Origin: Verrucomicrobiota bacterium
GTDB taxonomy: Bacteria; Verrucomicrobiota; Lentisphaeria; JABSQK01; JAJFLO01
NCBI GenBank assembly: GCA_021772675.1
Contig: JAJFLO010000068.1
Span: 1-64,000, forward strand
Direction of reading: 5' to 3'
DNA: 64,000 bases
Shown here: positions 1 to 8,089 of the stretch, one piece after another
How positions within the stretch are numbered: the first letter of the stretch is position 1
Layout of the letters: each line of letters opens with the position of its first letter
Notes under the pieces: generated by a model
The model's database searches: none
What the model was told of the DNA's origin: nothing
What the model saw: only the letters and a program-made list of their open reading frames with translations
Program-made: the position numbers and the translations under genes

Positions 1-231
1 CGAACCTCTTATGCTATAAATTTAATTGCAGCTCGTTCGTAGTCCCGTCTTCAGGCGGAAGTTTCAGGAGAGCTTCAGCGATCTCCTATGATGGAATGTC
101 CTCGCTGAAGCATCGTTCAGGCTTCCGCCTGGAGGCGGGACTACAAACGAGACATGTCCTATAGTTTGATATAAGATTCAAAATTTCAATGACTTTAGAA
201 TACAAATTCCTATACTATAAAGTTAATAAGT
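1..231. repeat. Dispersed palindromic element, copy 1
   Basis: This stretch recurs almost base for base at 30029-30262, with an 18-bp insertion near its end in that copy. The inner part is an imperfect inverted repeat: the left arm has GTCCCGTCTTCAGGCGGAAG and the right arm the complementary CTTCCGCCTGGAGGCGGGAC, bounded by CTCGTT and AACGAG. A half copy lies at 51005-51049. It has no coding frame of note and looks like a non-autonomous mobile or REP-type element. The window starts inside or at the edge of it, so its true left end is unknown. Confidence 0.8.
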
Positions 232-277
232 TAAAGCATGGAATTATAAACAATGATGACGTTTGCATAATCCCAAC

Positions 278-310
278 AATTCTTCAGGAAGTGCTTTAGC
301 CTGAAGAATT
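278..310. other. Perfect 11-bp stem hairpin
   Basis: AATTCTTCAGG is followed 11 bases later by its exact complement CCTGAAGAATT. There is no T-run on either side, so an intrinsic terminator is not supported. It shares the CCTGAA core of the dispersed CCTGAATAATTCATRA repeats seen elsewhere in the window and is probably a relic of that family. Confidence 0.5.
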
Positions 311-477
311 CATCAGTATTCTGTTGCGAGCCAAAATCTCTGCTCAAATAAGCCGATTAACTCAATTTTACATCTCAGTGAATGAAAATTCACTTTCATT
401 GTGAAATTTTCTCTAATCAATTTATTATGAGCGAGTTAAGTTCTCTCGCGACGAATCGCATGAATTAATCAGGTTAG

Positions 478-732
478 GGATTTAGGAATGTTAGTGATTA
501 TCAATTAGCAAAAGATTTGCTATTAACTTTTCCTGTTCTTACTCTGGACCCGATTCAGTTAGCAATCGAAGCGGTTGATATTTATCGGATTCTACCGAAA
601 AAAGGAATTACTATCAGTACCACAAATGATTGTTTAATTGCTGCATCGGCAAGAATTTCAAACAGCCAGTTTTTAACAAGTGATACCGATTTTAGCAAAA
701 TAGTTTCGATAATTCTTCTTGATATGGTTTGA
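478..732 (+). pseudogene. PIN-domain (VapC-like) toxin remnant
   Basis: The frame encodes the C-terminal half of a PIN-domain ribonuclease: YRILPKKGITISTTNDCLIAA carries the second acidic region of VapC toxins (usually TIDCLIAA), and SDTDFSKI is the last acidic motif. The N-terminal half with the first catalytic Asp (usually near IDTSVWID) is absent. The ORF track starts at a TTG, but the frame is open back to a stop at 475. The bases just upstream (about 440-475) match the repeat found in tandem at 36021-36137, so the 5' end may have been replaced by repeat insertion. No VapB partner is visible. Almost certainly inactive. Confidence 0.65.
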
Positions 733-817
733 CCCGATATTGCATCGTATTACAAGATCAAAAAATTGACCCAATCTTAATCTGCATTCAGACCCGGAAA
801 TATTAATTTTGTATATC

Positions 818-1012
818 CTATAAACCTAAAATTGGGCGACCCTCAGATTCCTTTTTCTGGAGCGCCGTTTTCACAAAAGTTCCCTGAATAATTTTCTCGT
901 CAGGCGTGTTTCCTCTATTAATCCAATCAATCATAATTTTTAGTGAAGAAGAAACAGGAGAAGTAAATATTTCATTTAGTAAATAATCAAAAATGTCGCG
1001 TTTAAATAACAC
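818..1012 (-). CDS. Small hypothetical protein inside a repeated module
   Basis: A 64-codon frame starting MLFKRDIFDYLL. I do not recognise the family. The DNA is part of a module repeated at 4553-4710 and 6122-6530; in the third copy the same reading (DWINTGNIPDEKIIQGTFVK) can still be followed but is interrupted. Preserved protein-like reading across copies suggests descent from a coding sequence. In all three copies the frame further upstream has stops at equivalent places, so the gene was already damaged when copied, or the start is internal. Expression is doubtful. Confidence 0.3.
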   Translation of the reverse strand: MLFKRDIFDYLLNEIFTSPVSSSLKIMIDWINRGNTPDEKIIQGTFVKTALQKKESEGRPILGL

Positions 1013-1235
1013 ATTTTTGTAAAAATTTCAAAATATTATTTGTAGAACGAATTGTTTGCTGAAAGTTAATTAGAAGAATACAGCTTTTCAATGTGGGGAT
1101 CAGTCGATAATTTGTTGTTTGGGGCACAGATAGATTGTAAATTGGCCTTCAAGAAAAATCATAGCATTAGGGAACATCAAACCCAAATTCCCCATAAAAC
1201 TTAAAAATAGAGGTGCTGTACCTCCGAGATTCGAT
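849..1235. repeat. Accessory-region intergenic module, copy A
   Basis: About 390 bp that aligns by eye with 6122-6530 along most of its length and with 4553-4710 in the middle. Shared blocks include CCAATCAATCATAATTTTTA, the ATGTCGCGTTTARATAACA segment, and a tail that ends in a pyrimidine-rich CCTC(C/T)GARATTCGA segment. Copy A lies next to a ParE toxin gene, copy B before an EEP gene and copy C before a hydrolase-like gene. Confidence 0.7.
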
Positions 1236-1242
1236 TCGCGTG

Positions 1243-1536
1243 TCACAAGTTCTGCTGCCAGGAAAGTGGCTTACGGTTTTGATGAAAAACTGAAATAATT
1301 AAAATCTGGTTTTTCTCTTTAATAAGGTAGATAATACTGTAAGGAAAACGCTGAAGGTTATAGTGTCGATACTCTTTCGAGAGCGAAGCCCACGCTGTTG
1401 GGAACCTTAGAATAAGATCAATTGCAGCATCAAATTCTTCAACAAAATCGGCTCCAAGGCCGGGCACCTGCCCGTTGTAGAACTCTGCCGCTTCAGTGGC
1501 CTCGCTAAGGGCTGGTGACAAAAACCGATAAGTCAT
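1243..1536 (-). CDS. ParE/RelE-family toxin
   Basis: A 97-residue protein of the ParE/RelE type II toxin superfamily. The C-terminal half carries the usual pattern RFPYSIIYLIKE followed by a beta strand ending VFHQNRKPLSW, and the N-terminus has the helical EAAEFY segment seen in ParE. Such toxins block growth by acting on gyrase or on translating mRNA; the sequence does not decide which. It is translated after the antitoxin gene with a 4-base ATGA overlap (1533-1536), the standard arrangement for coupled expression. The pair appears intact, unlike the other toxin-antitoxin relics of this region. Confidence 0.88.
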   Translation of the reverse strand: MTYRFLSPALSEATEAAEFYNGQVPGLGADFVEEFDAAIDLILRFPTAWASLSKEYRHYNLQRFPYSIIYLIKEKNQILIISVFHQNRKPLSWQQNL

Positions 1537-1760
1537 TTGACGAAACGGGAACGAAGCTCTGCTACGGCAGAAGGACCATCGATTGCAGAAATATCACCAG
1601 CTTGATAGGCGCTCATACGGCTATCTGCCTCCGCGACCCACACATTCCTTAATCCAGTTGGAGTTCGCGAAAGGCTCTGAATTAATCGATTTGCTAACAA
1701 TGCTCGGTCTACCTCCGAGAGTTGCATAGCTTCTTTCTCTAATATGGCTGTTTCAATCAT
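1533..1760 (-). CDS. Antitoxin, addiction-module component family
   Basis: A 75-residue protein resembling the 'putative addiction module component' antitoxins (TIGR02574/PF09720): an N-terminal segment LEKEAMQLSEVDRALLANRL followed by a helix and a short acidic tail. It precedes and overlaps the ParE-like toxin gene by 4 bases, so it should be the cognate antitoxin that binds and neutralises the toxin and represses the operon. The start ATG at 1760 follows a very AT-rich stretch (AATATACATTAAA on the minus-strand side), suitable for an autoregulated promoter, though no operator is obvious. Confidence 0.85.
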   Translation of the reverse strand: MIETAILEKEAMQLSEVDRALLANRLIQSLSRTPTGLRNVWVAEADSRMSAYQAGDISAIDGPSAVAELRSRFVK

Positions 1761-1891
1761 ATTAAAAAATATACATTAAACTAGAAGTCAGCGCAAGTCT
1801 TGAGACATAATTATGAAACTAAGTCTAGGATTTTTTATCGCGAACGATTAGTATAAGCCGTTGAAGTTCATTCTCTTGTTAAGCGACATGT

Positions 1892-2290
1892 CTATGGTTG
1901 AATATCTCTTGCTCTGAGATATTTATCCCATGACTTGTGTTTTCGTTCCAAGCGCTCTTCCTTCGAAATATCGTTTGGCAAAAATTCGGCACCAGTGATC
2001 ACTCCGCCATGACCCGACCAATAGATTTATTTTGTTTATGCATCCCTGTAAGCTTCATTTACAACTCCACCGGTTGGTGACAATGTGACTTTGCCTTTCC
2101 AGTCGAATTCGGCTGTTACCTGTCCTTCGCTTTGACCAACCGAAAAATCCTCAAACTTCGGGTTCTATTGAATTAGTTCATGACTCGATGTAACAAGGTT
2201 CTCAGCCCGAGAATGACTTGACTTGGCCTTTGATCGGAACCCAATGAAATACCCATCGGAATTCTGGATTTCCCAGTACGTTGGCTCGTG
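1892..2290 (-). pseudogene. Decayed gene, function unrecognised
   Basis: Read on the minus strand from 2290 down, one frame gives about 130 codons of protein-like sequence (YWEIQNSDGYFIGFRS, then GQVTAEFDWKGKVTLSPTGG, then SGHGGVITGAEFLPND, then KEERLERKHKSWDKYL) interrupted by three in-frame stops: TAG after HELIQ, TAA after AYRDA, TAA after TK. A further TAA lies just upstream of 2290. The balanced composition and even spacing argue for a former gene. I do not recognise the family. It directly abuts the insertion sequence at 2341, whose arrival may have cut it from its 5' end. Confidence 0.5.
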
Positions 2291-2340
2291 TTGTTAGATC
2301 AAGGGAACAATGATCGCATTAGTTTCCATAGTCATGCTAA

Positions 2341-2358
2341 GGTCAGACCTGGGGTGTT
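2341..2358. repeat. Left terminal inverted repeat of the IS
   Basis: GGTCAGACCTGGGGTGTT pairs with 4408-4425 at 16 of 18 positions. The outer nine bases themselves form a small palindrome (GGTCAGACC). Confidence 0.85.
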
Positions 2359-2481
2359 CAATCTGACATCATCTCGCATTATTTTTTCATACTATTTCCA
2401 ATATATAACTCTATTTTATACTTTTTTGAGTTTATTCTGATATCTATAATAAATATCATATAAAATGTCGGAGATAAAAAT

Positions 2482-3099
2482 ATGTCAGTAGAGAAGGTCG
2501 CAAATAAGATCATTCAGGTTTTGAAATCAGGAGTAATGCTACCCGGAGGAATAAAATCACAATATAGCGTTTGCGGTAAAATAGGATGTAAATGTGCTGA
2601 TCCTGATAATCCGATTAAGCACGGGCCATATAATAAACTAAGTTTTTCGGTTTCAGGAAAAAGTTCGACTATGTTTATTAAACAAAATGACTTGATGGAA
2701 GCTCAGAAAATGGTCGAGCGTTTTAATCTGTTTAGAGGTCTTTGTAACGAGCTTGGGCTCGAATATTTCGACTTAATTCGGGAGAAAGGAATTTGCCCGG
2801 AAAACCTGCCTGTCTTTGATCAAATCCTTCTACCTTTAATCAATACAAAGGATAAAACGGTTCTTCAAATAAGCCGAGATAGTTGGAAGACAAAATCTCT
2901 GGTCAGACAAAATATTATCAAGGACTACAGGAGAAAAGTGCGTGATTTGATAAAAAGCCGGATTAAATGGAAGAAGAAAGCAATGGCGGCGAAGAATGAG
3001 ATTGAAGATCTTAAAAGACAATTATCAGCTGTAAATAGTGAGTTGGACCAGCTAAAAAAAAACGGCTTTGGAGCCAGCCACAGTGATTATAGAAGATGA
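2482..3099 (+). CDS. DUF6788-like transposon helper protein
   Basis: A 205-residue protein. Residues about 25-60 read SQYSVCGKIGCKCADPDNPIKHGPYN, the CGK.GC.CA...HGPY pattern I associate with DUF6788, small cysteine-bearing proteins often linked to mobile elements; the cysteines could bind a metal. The C-terminal third is basic and ends in a coiled coil (EIEDLKRQLSAVNSELDQLKK). A good ribosome site (CGGAGAT) precedes the ATG. The frame overlaps the transposase ORF by 32 bp, and an A9 run (3054-3062) lies just before the overlap. It may act as the N-terminal, DNA-binding part of a fused transposase or as a separate subunit. Confidence 0.75.
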   Translation: MSVEKVANKIIQVLKSGVMLPGGIKSQYSVCGKIGCKCADPDNPIKHGPYNKLSFSVSGKSSTMFIKQNDLMEAQKMVERFNLFRGLCNELGLEYFDLIREKGICPENLPVFDQILLPLINTKDKTVLQISRDSWKTKSLVRQNIIKDYRRKVRDLIKSRIKWKKKAMAAKNEIEDLKRQLSAVNSELDQLKKNGFGASHSDYRR

Positions 3100-4357
3100 T
3101 TTCATAAATCAATCCAGGCCGTTTAACTCCAAGTATTCTCTAGCCACAATGCGCCGGTCAATTCAGCTTGTCATGTTTGGATTAAGTAGTTTGAGAGGGG
3201 CTGTTCGCTGCTTGAATATTTTTTCGGATTCGTCCAAAGATAAAATACCTTCACATACCACAATTCAGAATTGGATATTACGATACGGTCTTTATACATT
3301 GCAGAAAGTTAAAGAGCATAGGGATGACTGGATTTATATCTTGGATTTTACAATCGAGTTTGGTTCCCAGAAATGTCTGGTTATTTTAGGAATTACTTTG
3401 GAAAGACTACGAAACATCGATTTTGAGGTGACTCGTCAGGATGTCACAGTGTTGAAAATTGTGGTTTGTTCTCGTTCAAACGGCGAAATGATTTGTGATA
3501 TCTTGAAGGATTTAGCGAAAGAAACTGATTCTCCTAAGCAATTAGTATCTGATCATGGTTCTGATTTGAAGAAAGGCATAGAGCTTTATTGTCAGAATTC
3601 AGAACGAACAATATATTCTTATGATATCACTCATAAAATGGCAATTCTCCTGAAACATATATTGGAGAATGACAAAAAATGGCAAGAGTTTGTAAAACAG
3701 TGCGCAGACTGCAAACGTAAGACGGTTCAATCTAATCTCGGCTTTCTTGCACCTCCCAAACCGAGGGAAAAATCCCGTTACCAAAATCTGGATAAGTTTG
3801 TTGACTGGGCTGAAAAAGTTTTGAACTGTGATAAAAACAAGATTAATGTCGATTGTGAAAAGTTTGTGGAATACTTCGGTTGGCTGAATGATTTCCAAAA
3901 AGAGTTGAAAGAATGGCGTAAATTTTTGGAGATTATTCGCATAGGCAAACACGAAGTGAAAAAATATGGGTTAAATCGCGAGAACGCGAACCACTTCCGT
4001 AAAGAAGTCATTAAGCTGAATGGGCGGTCGAAAAGAGCCAAACAACTGATCGGGGACATATTCGATTTCTTACATGAACAGTCCAAGTCAATCTCTAAAG
4101 GAGAGTCATTATTGGGCACCTCTGATATTATTGAGTCCATTTTCGGAAAATATAAGAACTTCTCTGCCAGAACCGCTATGAAAGGAGTGGGAAAATTACT
4201 CCTTACAATCCCCACTTTTACCTCACATCTGTCCTTGGAATTAATAAAAAAAGCGACGGAAAGTACAAGTATTCAAGATCTTACAAACTGGATCAATGAA
4301 ATCATAGGAAAATCGTTCTTTTCAAAGCGAAAAAATGCTCTGGTAACAATAAAATAA
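3068..4357 (+). CDS. DDE-type transposase, second ORF of the IS
   Basis: A 429-codon frame, read from a TTG. A candidate DDE catalytic triad is visible: Asp93 in WIYILDFTIEFG, Asp162 in QLVSDHGSDLKKG, and Glu355 in TSDIIESIFGKYK, with the long insertion before the Glu that is usual in larger transposase families. I cannot name the IS family. An in-frame stop at 3053 and the lack of an early ATG (the first is near residue 28) make independent initiation weak. Translation may come from coupling to the upstream ORF or from slippage on the A9 run; joining the frames needs a net +1 (or -2) shift. Confidence 0.8.
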   Translation: MEPATVIIEDDFINQSRPFNSKYSLATMRRSIQLVMFGLSSLRGAVRCLNIFSDSSKDKIPSHTTIQNWILRYGLYTLQKVKEHRDDWIYILDFTIEFGSQKCLVILGITLERLRNIDFEVTRQDVTVLKIVVCSRSNGEMICDILKDLAKETDSPKQLVSDHGSDLKKGIELYCQNSERTIYSYDITHKMAILLKHILENDKKWQEFVKQCADCKRKTVQSNLGFLAPPKPREKSRYQNLDKFVDWAEKVLNCDKNKINVDCEKFVEYFGWLNDFQKELKEWRKFLEIIRIGKHEVKKYGLNRENANHFRKEVIKLNGRSKRAKQLIGDIFDFLHEQSKSISKGESLLGTSDIIESIFGKYKNFSARTAMKGVGKLLLTIPTFTSHLSLELIKKATESTSIQDLTNWINEIIGKSFFSKRKNALVTIK

Positions 4358-4407
4358 AAAACGGATGAAGAAAAATTCGGAGTTAAGCCCAAAAAAGAGT
4401 AAAATTT

Positions 4408-4425
4408 AACACACCAGGTCAGACC
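4408..4425. repeat. Right terminal inverted repeat of the IS
   Basis: AACACACCAGGTCAGACC, the reverse complement of the left end with two mismatches. It sits 50 bp downstream of the transposase stop codon. Confidence 0.85.
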
Positions 4426-4552
4426 GTACGACAACGATAATGAAATCCTCAAATTTTCCATTCCGAAGAATGCTCAACGTTGAAGATCGCTTCACCACGT
4501 CCCTATCCAATTTATCGCTCTTTAGAAAGGCCTGTTTTTTTATATTTTAACA

Positions 4553-4710
4553 GCTCGAAAACAAATTTCGGTCAAAAAATGTCCCGTTTAGATAACAGAT
4601 TGTTATAAAAATTTAATAATTCTATTTGTAGTACGATTGTTTCACTGAAGTTTAATTAAAACAGTACAATCATTCAATGTGGAGATCGGTTGAAAATCTT
4701 CCTATTGGGA
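4553..4710. repeat. Accessory-region intergenic module, copy B (partial)
   Basis: This matches the central part of copy C (6235-6380) and of copy A (990-1110): AGCTCGAAAACAA, then TTTAGATAACAGATTGTTAT, then the TCAATGTGGAGATCGG tail. Only about 160 bp of the module are present. It lies about 110 bp before the EEP-family gene, as copy C lies before the hydrolase gene. Confidence 0.65.
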
Positions 4711-4820
4711 AATATACAAATTACTACTTAAAGGTGTGCTTTTTTACTTTACCACAGGTGAGAAGTGGAAAGAACCACTAAATAGAAGCACAAACCTTCA
4801 ATTATTTAGGGAAAATAGAT

Positions 4821-5969
4821 ATGATAAAAATTGCCTCGCTTAATGTAGAAAACCTATTTGCTCGTCCAAAGGCACTTAATCCAGCGGATTGGACTATTGG
4901 TAGTAACACCTTAAATACATATAACAATCTGAATAAACTGTTATTAAAAAGGAGGTACACAAATTCAGATAAAAACGAAATAATCAATCATTTAATTGAT
5001 CTCGATATATACTATAAAAATGGTTCAGGAGCGACGCGGCGAAAGCGAACTTTATATCCACGATGGGCGTGGTTGAGATAAAACCGAGGAAAATTTGATC
5101 GGCAACCCAGAGATTCAACCAAAGATATTCAAATCATTGCAGAAGGAAGAGAAAGCTGGATTGGATGGGTTGAACTTGCAAAAAACCCCGTTAACGCTGT
5201 TACTACAAGAATGACAGCAAAAGTTATAGAGGATGTTGATGCATATATTATTGGCATTGTAGAAGCTGAAGATAGACCATCACTTGTACGCTTTAACACT
5301 GATATGTTAGATAAACAATATGCCCATGTCATGCTAATCGATGGAAATGATTTACGTGGTATTGATGTTGGTCTGATGACAAAAGATAATTTTGAAATAG
5401 AATCTATTTGCTCAAACGTTGATACAGTCGATAGCGTTGGTACCATCTTTAGTCGAGATTGCCCCCAATATCAAGTAAAGACGCCTAATGGCGCAATCAT
5501 TCATATCTTAGTAAATCGTTTTAAATCGCAGTCAGGAGGAGGCGGGGATAAACGCCAGAGACAATCTGCTCAAGTACGTGAAATTGTTAAGAATTTAGTT
5601 TCTGAGGGTAAACATGTAGTAGTACTCGGCGATTTAAACGAAGGACCTGCGACAGAAAGAGCTCATGCAACAAACCTTGCAAACCTTTTCAACAATGGGA
5701 GTCCATTAGTTGATTGTTATCAGCAGCTCAATTTTGATCAAGGGGGTCGTCCAGGAACTTATGATTCATGTGGATTGAGAAACAGATTAGACTATCTATT
5801 AATTTTTCAAAGCCTAGTCCCACATTTCGATAGTGGAGGCATTCACCGTGAGGGCTTATGGGGTAAACGAATTACACGTCCGACGAATTGGACGACCCAT
5901 CCGGAAATGACTAAATCTGAAGAACAAGCATCTGATCATGCAGCTGTACGGATCAAGCTCAACATTTAA
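4821..5969 (+). pseudogene. Endonuclease/exonuclease/phosphatase gene with one stop
   Basis: The two track ORFs (4821-5081 and 5211-5969) are in the same frame. Reading through the TAA at 5079-5081 gives one 382-codon EEP-superfamily protein: N-terminal IASLNVENLF, GIVEAEDRPSL with the metal-binding Glu, VVVLGDLNEGPATE, NRLDYLL and the C-terminal SDHAAVRI with the catalytic His. Around the stop the reading is WAWLR-stop-NRGKF, where homologues would be expected to have WLRENRGKF, so a single GAA to TAA change explains it. A ribosome site (AGGGAAAA) precedes the ATG. The family cleaves phosphodiesters with Mg2+; the substrate is unknown. Either a recent nonsense mutation or a sequencing error. 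Confidence 0.85.
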
Positions 5970-6121
5970 AAAAATCAGCACGAACCATCCCATAGTCTGA
6001 CTTCCATTAATTTCTTTGGAACTGGACTTGTTACAGGTTGATGACTGCCTTCTGCCCCAGATTAATAAAAACAGAGTTAGTTTAACAGGTTTATTTTTGA
6101 TTTTCTTATCCGTTTAACTCA

Positions 6122-6530
6122 CCTTTTTCTGGAACACTCTTTTCACAAAAGTACCCTGAATAATTTTCTCATCAGGAATGTTTCCTGTATTAATCCAATC
6201 AATCATAATTTTTAGTGAAGAAGAAATGAAAGCTCGAAAACAATTCCCGGGGAAAAAATCAAGAATGTCGCGTTTAGATAACAGATTGTTATAAAAATTT
6301 AATAATTCTATTTGAAGTACGATCGTTTCGTTGAAAGTTAATTAGAAGAATACAGCTTTTCAATGTAGGGATCAGCCGATGGTCTGTAATTTGGGATACG
6401 GGCAAATTATTATTAATAATATTTTTCTTTGATTCATTAGCCACAGCTGGGTGGTCGATGAAAGTTGAGTCCCAATTTTCCATAAAACATAAAACTTAAA
6501 ATTAGAGATGCGCTCCTCTGAAATTCGAAC
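6122..6530. repeat. Accessory-region intergenic module, copy C
   Basis: About 400 bp closely following copy A (849-1235): CCTTTTTCTGGA, CCAATCAATCATAATTTTTA, ATGTCGCGTTTAGATAACA, TTAATTAGAAGAATACAGC, and near the end CATAAAAC...CCTCTGAAATTCGA. It fills the gap between the EEP gene and the hydrolase-like gene. The track ORF 6289-6483 (minus) is only a by-product of this repeat. Confidence 0.7.
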
Positions 6531-6556
6531 GTATATAGATAAAAAAGGTATTTAGT

Positions 6557-8017
6557 ATGAGTCAAAATGTATTTGTAATAACCAATAGAAAATTAGCAAG
6601 TAACGTCATTGGACTTCGTAACAATAGCGTAATAAACGATTCAACTGATAATGAGACAAAAATAATAAGCGTAAATGATAAGGTAGCAATTTACCGTGTT
6701 GAGTATCATGAAAACTATAATTATAAAAATAAAGATGAAGAACTTGGGAATGTAGATCTTCACTTAATTCCAGATCTTAAAGAAAAGGTTGAAGAAATTG
6801 TACAATCTGGCCAAGAGCAAAAGAATTGGATTGCATTTCTACACGGAAATGACCAAAAACTATACAAAAACATCCGTAAATGCAAAATTATTGCAGATAA
6901 GTATGATAAAAATGTAATTGTTTTTTCTTGGCCATCTTGGGAGGCTCCAGATAAGGATGACGAATTTCGAACGATTACTGACCATTTAATAGGTATTTCC
7001 CGAGCGTTTACCCCCAATGCGTTAGAATTCAGTAAGTTTTTAGACATTAAAAGAGAACAGTATCATGATGCTCGCGTAAATGCTATAAAATCAATCAATC
7101 ATTTAAGTCAATTCTTTGATCATCTAAAAGAGTTAAATTTTATAGATATGGGTGACTTTAACAAAGAATTTAGGATGAGCTTTTTAGTTCATAGTCTCGG
7201 TCACTATATTCTACGAGAACATATTCAGGACTCAAACTATCCAAATCGACTTCCCTTTTTTGATAATATAATCCTTCACCAAGGAGATGAGTTTAATAAT
7301 CAACATCATGAGTGGGTTACAAAATTACAAGACAATTGCAATGAAATATATGTAACTTATAATGAACATGACGCTGTTCTCGAATTGTCTGATATGATAC
7401 ATGAACAAAATGCATCACTACCTCGAGGTATCTTGCTAGGACGATTTAAGAATGACCGCCTGGGTAATAGTAGGCGTTATAAATGGAAAAATGGAGTAGC
7501 TGGTGTGAATTATCTCGATTTATCTACCTATGTTCCTATTGGAGAACATGGGCCTTGCTTTAGTTATGATGAAACGAAAGACATATTTGAACCGCTTCTC
7601 AATCATGAAAAACTAAGTGAAAATATATTAAAAAAATATGATAGATCCCACTCGTTTCAAAGGCCATATAATAGGGTAAGAGTCCTCTTAAGATCGATTT
7701 TTAAGAAACTAAAGAAAGATGATGATTCAAGTACGAATTCAGAAAGTAGGCCTGTACTGGATAATAACAATAGAAATATAATTGATTTTGTTTTCAATGC
7801 TGTAGAAGCAAACAACACGATTCACGAAAATACTGGGCCAATCCACGAAGTTGGGACAAATGAAATTTATATTAGATCAGAAAAGACCTGTAATTATTGT
7901 CGTGGAGATTTGTATGAAAAAATTGAAGAAATTATCGATAATGAGATTAACCTAAATTGGAAGGAATCTTACATAGATGAAAGTGGAAATCAAAAATTGC
8001 TTAGAACTAAACAATAA
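6557..8017 (+). CDS. Alpha/beta hydrolase-like protein (DUF900-like core)
   Basis: A 486-residue cytoplasmic protein. Residues 90-130 (NWIAFLHGND, then NVIVFSWPSW) and 208-218 (SFLVHSLGHYI, candidate nucleophile Ser213 in H-S-L-G) follow the order of DUF900-type alpha/beta hydrolases. ITLHQGDEF-like and TYNEHDAVLELSD segments fit the late strands with the acid and the 'nD.aL..S' motif. The C-terminal ~100 residues add a CNYCRGDLYEKIEEIID segment with a C-x2-C pair that is not part of the fold and may bind metal or mediate oligomers. A ribosome site (AAGGTA) precedes the ATG. It lies directly behind module copy C. The substrate is unknown; an effector or defence role is only speculation. Confidence 0.6.
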   Translation: MSQNVFVITNRKLASNVIGLRNNSVINDSTDNETKIISVNDKVAIYRVEYHENYNYKNKDEELGNVDLHLIPDLKEKVEEIVQSGQEQKNWIAFLHGNDQKLYKNIRKCKIIADKYDKNVIVFSWPSWEAPDKDDEFRTITDHLIGISRAFTPNALEFSKFLDIKREQYHDARVNAIKSINHLSQFFDHLKELNFIDMGDFNKEFRMSFLVHSLGHYILREHIQDSNYPNRLPFFDNIILHQGDEFNNQHHEWVTKLQDNCNEIYVTYNEHDAVLELSDMIHEQNASLPRGILLGRFKNDRLGNSRRYKWKNGVAGVNYLDLSTYVPIGEHGPCFSYDETKDIFEPLLNHEKLSENILKKYDRSHSFQRPYNRVRVLLRSIFKKLKKDDDSSTNSESRPVLDNNNRNIIDFVFNAVEANNTIHENTGPIHEVGTNEIYIRSEKTCNYCRGDLYEKIEEIIDNEINLNWKESYIDESGNQKLLRTKQ

Positions 8018-8089
8018 TTTTTTTTAGCATTCTACCAGTAATTATCTTTACATGCAGATTAGGATGATCTTTGCGGAGTTTATTGATGT

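Larger units (their letters stand above)
2341..4425 (+). mobile_element. Complete two-ORF insertion sequence
   Basis: The element is bounded by 18-bp terminal inverted repeats: GGTCAGACCTGGGGTGTT at 2341-2358 and, read on the other strand, GGTCTGACCTGGTGTGTT at 4408-4425, agreeing at 16 of 18 positions. Between them lie two plus-strand frames that overlap by 32 bp: a DUF6788-like protein and a DDE-type transposase. The overlap starts just after a run of nine A. No clear target-site duplication is seen next to the ends (ATGCTAA on the left, GTACGAC on the right), so the duplication has decayed or the target rules are unusual. Total about 2.1 kb; both frames look intact. Confidence 0.85.
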
